Of a stretch of DNA of 19,034 nt, positions 14,278 to 19,034 are shown piece after piece; within the stretch, counting starts at the first letter, position 1, and every line of letters begins with the position of its first letter. The stretch spans positions 1-19,034 of the forward strand of contig URLU01000020.1 of the NCBI GenBank assembly GCA_900548765.1. The letters are read 5' to 3'. The notes beneath the pieces were generated by a model. The model saw nothing but the letters and a program-made list of their open reading frames with translations, did not search any database and was not told the DNA's origin. A program made the translations under genes and the position numbers. Source of the DNA: an uncultured Lachnobacterium sp. GTDB lineage: Bacteria; Bacillota; Clostridia; Lachnospirales; Lachnospiraceae.

Positions 14278-14496
14278 ATGAAAAAGACTTACAAAATTGA
14301 CGTAGATTGTGCAAACTGTGCAAACAAGATGGAGGAAGCAGCAAAGAACACTGCCGGAGTTGCAGATGCAACAGTTAACTTTATGGCGCTTAAGATGATT
14401 GTTGAATTTGAAGAGGGACAGGATCCAAAGGCTGTTATGCGGGATGTATTAAAGAACTGCAAGAAGGTTGAGGATGACTGCGAGATTTTCTTATAA
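14278..14496 (+). CDS. Small heavy-metal-associated (HMA) domain protein
   Basis: A free-standing 72-residue HMA domain of CopZ-like fold, expected to bind a soft metal ion through the two cysteines of DCANCANKMEE near residues 10-14 and to pass it to the ATPase. The GVADATVNFMALKMIVEF pattern of the fold is clear. A GGGAG site precedes the ATG. It is the first gene after the promoter and operator. The ATPase that follows lacks its own N-terminal HMA domain, so this looks like that domain encoded separately. The site reads CANC with a preceding aspartate, as in the DCxxC sites of Zn/Cd-type domains. C29 is absent, so only the CxxC pair and acidic residues are available. Confidence 0.88.
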   Translation: MKKTYKIDVDCANCANKMEEAAKNTAGVADATVNFMALKMIVEFEEGQDPKAVMRDVLKNCKKVEDDCEIFL

Positions 14497-14518
14497 TCAG
14501 TTAAGCGGAGGCTGCAAT

Positions 14519-16402
14519 ATGAATAAAAAACAAAAAAAGGTACTGGTGCGGATTATAATTGCTGCCATCCTTATGATAGGACTTAAATTCGTTCCGGTTG
14601 AGGGAATCCTTAGATTTATTCTTTACATGGTGCCATATTTCATAATCGGATATGACATTTTAAGAAAAGCCTTTAAGGGAATTAAAAACAAGCAGGTATT
14701 TGATGAAAACTTTCTGATGGCGGTAGCAACAATTGGTGCTATAGCAGTTGCCCTGTACGAAAATGGCGACTACACCGAGGCAATTGCAGTTATGCTGTTC
14801 TACCAAATTGGAGAGCTTTTCCAGAGCTATGCCGTAGGCAGGAGCAGGAGAAATATCAGTGAGCTTATGGACATCAGACCTGACTATGCAAATATCGAGG
14901 CAGATGGCAGCCTGGAGCAGGTAGACCCTGACGAGGTGGAAATCGGAACTGTGATTGTAGTGCAGCCGGGTGAGAAGATTCCTATTGATGGAATAATCGA
15001 AGTAGGAAGCTCAACACTTAACACCAGTGCTCTTACGGGAGAGAGCCTTCCAAGAGAGGCTGCTGTAGGGGATGAGGTCATAAGCGGCTGTATCAACATG
15101 ACGGGACTTCTCAAAATCAGAACCACCAAGGAGTTTGGAGAGTCTACAGTATCAAAGATTCTTGACCTTGTAGAAAACTCAAGCTCAAAGAAATCGAAAT
15201 CTGAGAATTTTATATCAAAATTTGCAAAATATTATACACCAGCGGTCTGCTATAGTGCATTGGCACTGGCTGTATTGCCACCTGTCATCAGGATGGCCGT
15301 AATGGGGCTTTCTGCTGAGTGGGGAGTATGGATTTATAGAGCTCTTACCTTCCTGGTAATCAGCTGCCCATGTGCCCTTGTAATCAGTATACCCCTCAGC
15401 TTTTTCGCAGGGATTGGAGGCGCCAGCAACGCAGGTGTACTCGTAAAGGGTTCAAACTATCTGGAGACTTTATCCAAGACTAAGTACGTTGTATTTGACA
15501 AGACAGGTACAATGACTCAGGGTGTGTTTGAGGTGACAGGCATACATCATAATACAATGGAAGATGAGAAGCTTCTGGAGTATGCAGCACTGGCAGAGAG
15601 CTTTTCTTCACACCCAATCAGCAAGAGTCTTTGCAAGGCCTTTGGAGGTGTGCTTGACAAGTCAAGAGTCTCTGACATAGAGGAAATTAGTGGACATGGT
15701 GTAACAGCACAGATTGATGGCAGGACAGTTGCAGTAGGAAACGGCAAGCTCATGAAAAAGCTTGGCATAGGATACAGAGACTGCCATAAAGTAGGCACAA
15801 TTGTCCATGTTGCAATTGATGGAAGGTACGAAGGTCATATTGTTATATCTGATATAATTAAACCAAACGCAAAGGCAGCTATAAAGGCACTGCACAAGGC
15901 GGGCGTGGAAAAGACCATTATGCTTACAGGCGATGCCAGGAACGTTGCAGAACAGGTTGCGGCAGAGCTTGGAATTGACGAGGTATACAGTGAGCTTTTA
16001 CCATCAGATAAGGTTGAAAAGGTCGAACAGATATTAGCTGAAAAAGGTGAAAAGGAAAAGCTGGTCTTTGTAGGTGACGGAATAAATGATGCTCCAGTGC
16101 TTAGGAGAGCAGACATAGGAATTGCTATGGGAGCGCTTGGTTCAGATGCTGCGATTGAAGCAGCAGATATTGTCCTCATGGATGATGACCCGCTCAAGAT
16201 ATCAAAGGCTATAAAGATATCCCGCAAGTGCCTGAGAATCGTATACGAGAATATCTATTTTGCAATAGGTATTAAGGTTATATGTCTTATACTCGGCGCA
16301 TTGGGAATTGCCAATATGTGGGCAGCAATCTTTGCAGATGTAGGTGTTATGGTAATAGCAGTTTTGAATGCCATCAGGGCATTATTTGTTAAAAAACTAT
16401 AA
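14519..16402 (+). CDS. P1B-type Zn/Cd-transporting ATPase
   Basis: Membrane metal-efflux pump of 627 residues, of the ZntA/CadA (P1B-2) type. About eight membrane helices are visible. The sixth carries the metal-binding CPC (C283-P-C285). The last carries FADVGVMVIAVLNAIR, whose aspartate is typical of Zn/Cd pumps. The actuator has TGES, the phosphorylation site is D327 in FDKTGTMTQG, the ATP-binding SHPISKSL motif is present, and the hinge is GDGINDAP near 519. The start is ATG 14519 behind CGGAGG (14506-14511); the longer frame from 14468 overlaps the HMA gene and is not needed. It has no N-terminal HMA domain. It would export Zn, Cd or Pb; the exact metal cannot be fixed from sequence. Confidence 0.93.
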   Translation: MNKKQKKVLVRIIIAAILMIGLKFVPVEGILRFILYMVPYFIIGYDILRKAFKGIKNKQVFDENFLMAVATIGAIAVALYENGDYTEAIAVMLFYQIGELFQSYAVGRSRRNISELMDIRPDYANIEADGSLEQVDPDEVEIGTVIVVQPGEKIPIDGIIEVGSSTLNTSALTGESLPREAAVGDEVISGCINMTGLLKIRTTKEFGESTVSKILDLVENSSSKKSKSENFISKFAKYYTPAVCYSALALAVLPPVIRMAVMGLSAEWGVWIYRALTFLVISCPCALVISIPLSFFAGIGGASNAGVLVKGSNYLETLSKTKYVVFDKTGTMTQGVFEVTGIHHNTMEDEKLLEYAALAESFSSHPISKSLCKAFGGVLDKSRVSDIEEISGHGVTAQIDGRTVAVGNGKLMKKLGIGYRDCHKVGTIVHVAIDGRYEGHIVISDIIKPNAKAAIKALHKAGVEKTIMLTGDARNVAEQVAAELGIDEVYSELLPSDKVEKVEQILAEKGEKEKLVFVGDGINDAPVLRRADIGIAMGALGSDAAIEAADIVLMDDDPLKISKAIKISRKCLRIVYENIYFAIGIKVICLILGALGIANMWAAIFADVGVMVIAVLNAIRALFVKKL

Positions 16403-16414
16403 GGATGGGGTTAT

Positions 16415-16777
16415 ATGGCAGAAAAAGAGAAAATGTGCTGTGACGCAAGTGAAATACATGAGGATTTGCTGAAAATAGTAAATGACACGATTCCGGAAGA
16501 GACAGAACTGTATGATTTGGCAGAGCTGTTCAAGGTCTTTGGAGATTCTACGAGAATCAGAATACTCTTTGTGTTGTTTGAGGCAGAGGTGTGTGTATGT
16601 GATTTGGCAGCGGTCTTAAATATGACCCAGTCAGCCATATCACATCAGCTTAGGATTTTAAAACAGAATAAACTTGTCAAAAGCCGCAGGGAAGGCAAGT
16701 CAATATTCTATTCGCTGGCAGATAATCATGTAAGAAGCATTATAGCACAGGGAAGAGAACATATAGAAGAGGACTAA
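16415..16777 (+). CDS. ArsR/SmtB-family metal-responsive repressor (CadC/SmtB-like)
   Basis: Winged-helix repressor of 120 residues, expected to release the upstream operator when it binds Zn, Cd or Pb. The recognition helix region is AAVLNMTQSAISHQLRILKQ. Two metal sites are visible. The alpha-3N type has C60 and C62 in EVCVCDLA, with C8 and C9 near the N-terminus. The alpha-5 type is complete: D103, H105, H116 and E119 (D-x-H-x10-H-x2-E), exactly the SmtB arrangement. Having both matches CadC, though the N-terminal cysteines are adjacent here, not spaced. It starts 12 bp after the ATPase behind AAGGATGGGG. Being last in the operon it controls gives autoregulation. A terminator follows. Confidence 0.93.
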   Translation: MAEKEKMCCDASEIHEDLLKIVNDTIPEETELYDLAELFKVFGDSTRIRILFVLFEAEVCVCDLAAVLNMTQSAISHQLRILKQNKLVKSRREGKSIFYSLADNHVRSIIAQGREHIEED

Positions 16778-16785
16778 AACACCAC

Positions 16786-16823
16786 AAAAAAGAAGTTTTG
16801 CTGAAATGCAGGACTTCTTTTTT
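16786..16823 (+). terminator. Intrinsic terminator of the metal-efflux operon
   Basis: A stem from AAAAAAGAAGT (16786-16796) with ACTTCTTTTTT (16813-16823) extends inward through G-U and G-C pairs to a TGAAAT loop. The six T residues form the run. The A-run on the other side would let it work in both directions. It lies eight bases after the repressor stop. Confidence 0.85.
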
Positions 16824-16885
16824 GTTGTATATTATGATAATATATTGGTTAGTTGTTAAGGGAGTTTTTTACAAGAGGTATAGAT

Positions 16886-18496
16886 GTGAGTAAAAGGATT
16901 TATACTATGATAAAGGTGTTATCGCTTACAGCAGTGATAGCACTCATGATATTGGCATGGTTCGCAGCTTCTAATAATACTTTCAATTCTTACCAGGCAG
17001 AGAACAGCTGCATTTTAGAACCTACATCAGTGGCAGAATATAGAGATGGCTCAAGGAGTTATCGTTTTAATATAACAAATGTTACACATACTACACACAG
17101 TTTAATGTTTTACACAAATCATCAGGAAGTGTATGCGACCGTAGGCGGAAAGCTTGTGTATTCAAATGAGAAGGGCAATACTATATTTGGACATACAACA
17201 GGCTCTGTGTGGAACAGAATAGAGACACCGGCTTATTCTTCACAGGTGGTTGTCATAACCAAGCCGGTATATCAGGATATTCCATCACGACCTACAGAGT
17301 TTCTCTTTGGGGATGGCGTGGCAATGTATGAGAAACTAATATACAGCAGTTTTCTGGAAATGCTTTTCTGTCTTCTCATAATCACAGGGGGAGTCTGCCT
17401 GGCGGGATATTATTTCATAAGTGGCAAATCCACTAAGGAAATCCTGTATCTTGGAGTATTTGCAGAGATTCTGGGCGTGTGGTCACTGGGAGAGACAGCA
17501 GGAGCCATTCTTTTGGTACATTCAAGAATTGCGGCAAGCTACTGTGCATTTACCTGCCTTATGCTTATGGGATATCCATTTGTACTTTTTATCAGGTATT
17601 TCCTGCATCTGCATAATGCAAAGGTTTGTGATGCTATCCTTATAGCCATGACAATTATCAATGTATGCTGTCAGGCTATGCAGTTTATGGGGATAAGGGA
17701 TATAAAACAGAATGCGGTGCTGGTACAGCTGGGACTGGTGTTATGCTGCATATACCTGGTTTATGGAATAATCAGGAATTTGAGACTGAGGAAGCACAAG
17801 AGGAAGACTTACACCTGTCTGCTGGGAGGAATGGTGCTGGGCACAGCCTTTGCTATGGACTTGAATGCTTACTATGGTGACCAGCTCAATTCCAACAGAT
17901 ATTCTAAGTTTGGATTTCTGGTGTTTATAATCCTGATAGGTATGGAAACAGCCAGATATGCAAGGCTGCAGGCGGAGAAGGAGAGAAAACTTAAGCTCTA
18001 CCAGGAAATGGCGGTCAAGGATCTTTTGACTAACTGTTACAACAGAAATGCATATAATAAAGATGTAGAGGAATTTAGCAAGGAGAATAATACCTTTATT
18101 CTGACTTTTGATTTGAATAATCTGAAGAAATGCAACGACACGCTTGGACACAGTGTGGGCGACCAGTATATAATCGAGTCTTCTACAATTATCCAGAATA
18201 CATTTTCAAGTGTTGGAAAGGTATACAGGATTGGTGGGGATGAGTTCTGCGTAATTGCAAAAAATACATCCAAAGAAAAACTTATGCTGCTTACGGAAAA
18301 AATGAGGCAGGAGGAGAAGGATTTCAATATGGAGTCACAGATACCTCTCGCAATCGCCTGTGGCATGGCACAGTACAATTCTGAAGAGGACAACAGCCTT
18401 GAGGATACCCGTGTAAGAGCAGATGAGTTAATGTATCAAAACAAGAAAGAATTGAAGAAAATTGACACAAATAGAAGAATACTACAACAAGTTTAA
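16886..18496 (+). CDS. Membrane-bound diguanylate cyclase (GGDEF) with 7TM-type sensor
   Basis: Synthesises cyclic di-GMP from two GTP at the membrane in response to an unknown signal. From the GTG start the protein has 536 residues: one N-terminal helix (about 9-31), a beta-rich extracellular part (about 32-150), then about seven membrane helices (about 153-360) in the manner of 7TMR-DISM receptors. A short linker leads to a GGDEF domain (about 378-530). The active site RIGGDEF is intact at 450-454, and DLNNLKKCND supplies the metal/GTP region. The RxxD product-inhibition site is absent (SVGK instead). I chose GTG 16886 with AAGAGGT upstream over TTG 16853, which has no ribosome site. ATG 16907 is also possible. 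Its end overlaps the next gene. Confidence 0.86.
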   Translation: MSKRIYTMIKVLSLTAVIALMILAWFAASNNTFNSYQAENSCILEPTSVAEYRDGSRSYRFNITNVTHTTHSLMFYTNHQEVYATVGGKLVYSNEKGNTIFGHTTGSVWNRIETPAYSSQVVVITKPVYQDIPSRPTEFLFGDGVAMYEKLIYSSFLEMLFCLLIITGGVCLAGYYFISGKSTKEILYLGVFAEILGVWSLGETAGAILLVHSRIAASYCAFTCLMLMGYPFVLFIRYFLHLHNAKVCDAILIAMTIINVCCQAMQFMGIRDIKQNAVLVQLGLVLCCIYLVYGIIRNLRLRKHKRKTYTCLLGGMVLGTAFAMDLNAYYGDQLNSNRYSKFGFLVFIILIGMETARYARLQAEKERKLKLYQEMAVKDLLTNCYNRNAYNKDVEEFSKENNTFILTFDLNNLKKCNDTLGHSVGDQYIIESSTIIQNTFSSVGKVYRIGGDEFCVIAKNTSKEKLMLLTEKMRQEEKDFNMESQIPLAIACGMAQYNSEEDNSLEDTRVRADELMYQNKKELKKIDTNRRILQQV

Positions 18497-19034
18497 CGAA
18501 GAAAAAAGATTGGACAGCCGTCATGGCAGAGTGGAGTATGTCACTTCCATGAAGTATATACACACGTATCTGGAAAAACTGATGGCTGAAAAAAATACAG
18601 AGGACAAAGCCGGGATTAAAATCTTAGACATTGGGGCGGGAACGGGCAGATATTCAGTACCGCTTGCAAATGAAGGCTATGACGTGACTGCACTTGAGCT
18701 GGTAAAGCATAATCTCGGCAGACTAAAGCAAAAGGGGGCAAAGGTCAAGGCCTATCAGGGTAATGCATTAAAGCTTAAGAAATTTGAGGACAACAGCTTT
18801 GATTTGACCCTTCTTTTTGGCCCGATGTACCACCTTCATTCAAGAGAAGATAAACTGAAAGCACTGACCGAGGCAAAGAGGGTTACAAGAGCCGGTGGAA
18901 TCATACTTGTCGCCTATATCATGAATGAGTTTTCGGTTATCACCTATGCTTTTAAGGAAAGGCATATACTGGAAGCTGTGGAAAATGGCATGTTAGACGA
19001 GACTTACCACACAACAGCCAGCGCCAATGAGCTT
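18462..19034 (+). CDS. SAM-dependent methyltransferase (partial, runs off window)
   Basis: Class I methyltransferase; 191 residues are visible and the frame continues past the edge. Motif I is ILDIGAGTGRYS (about 48-59). An acidic motif II follows in TALEL, then FDLTLLFGPMYHLHS (motif IV region) and VTRAGGIILVAYI. The substrate is unknown. The frame is closed by TGA just upstream, so translation must begin at or after TTG 18462, within the diguanylate cyclase gene. From TTG the N-terminus reads MTQIEEYYNKFNEEKRLDSR, which resembles the start usual for this family in Lachnospiraceae, so I accept it over the later ATG at 18549. The 35-base overlap implies translational coupling with the cyclase gene. 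No clear ribosome site is seen. Confidence 0.8.
   Translation, partial: MTQIEEYYNKFNEEKRLDSRHGRVEYVTSMKYIHTYLEKLMAEKNTEDKAGIKILDIGAGTGRYSVPLANEGYDVTALELVKHNLGRLKQKGAKVKAYQGNALKLKKFEDNSFDLTLLFGPMYHLHSREDKLKALTEAKRVTRAGGIILVAYIMNEFSVITYAFKERHILEAVENGMLDETYHTTASANEL

Overview
The window looks like a chromosomal stretch from a motile, saccharolytic gut Firmicute of the Lachnospiraceae type (Lachnospira/Roseburia/Eubacterium rectale group). This rests on moderate-to-low GC, AGGAGG-type ribosome sites, an MCP with the C-terminal layout usual in that family, AraC-controlled sugar operons and the protein families present. The species assignment is an inference. No tRNA, rRNA, CRISPR array or intact transposase was seen.

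Layout: (1) 1-2020: the tail of an unrecognised gene, then a methyl-accepting chemotaxis protein. (2) 2027-9096: a hexuronate catabolic locus. An AraC-family regulator is read leftward and diverges from the five-gene operon uxuA-uxuB-kdgA-kdgK-uxaC. Together these cover D-glucuronate -> D-fructuronate (UxaC) -> D-mannonate (UxuB) -> 2-keto-3-deoxygluconate (UxuA) -> KDPG (KdgK) -> pyruvate + glyceraldehyde-3-phosphate (KdgA). The operon ends in a strong intrinsic terminator. (3) 9097-12000: a structured spacer, an Xaa-Pro aminopeptidase, a second large spacer filled by a 237-bp near-palindromic element, and an aldo/keto reductase with a C-terminal two-cluster ferredoxin domain. (4) 12031-14075: a CapA-type lipoprotein and a ThrH-like HAD phosphatase, closed by a terminator. 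(5) 14179-16825: a self-contained Zn/Cd-type efflux operon. It has a near-consensus promoter, a SmtB/CadC-type operator, a small HMA metallochaperone, a P1B-type ATPase and the ArsR/SmtB repressor gene, ending in a terminator. (6) 16886 to the window end: a membrane diguanylate cyclase overlapping the start of a SAM-dependent methyltransferase that runs off the edge.

Most genes are ordinary, well-understood families. The least explained part is the non-coding DNA. The 10699-10935 element has two 68-bp arms that match at 57 positions around a hairpin-rich 101-nt core; it is either a MITE-like repeat or a large structured RNA. Two other spacers (5836-5932 and 9160-9331) share short sequence blocks in the same order and can also fold. 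These are the best candidates for something undescribed. Several genes appear to use TTG or GTG starts, so the longest open frame would misplace them.
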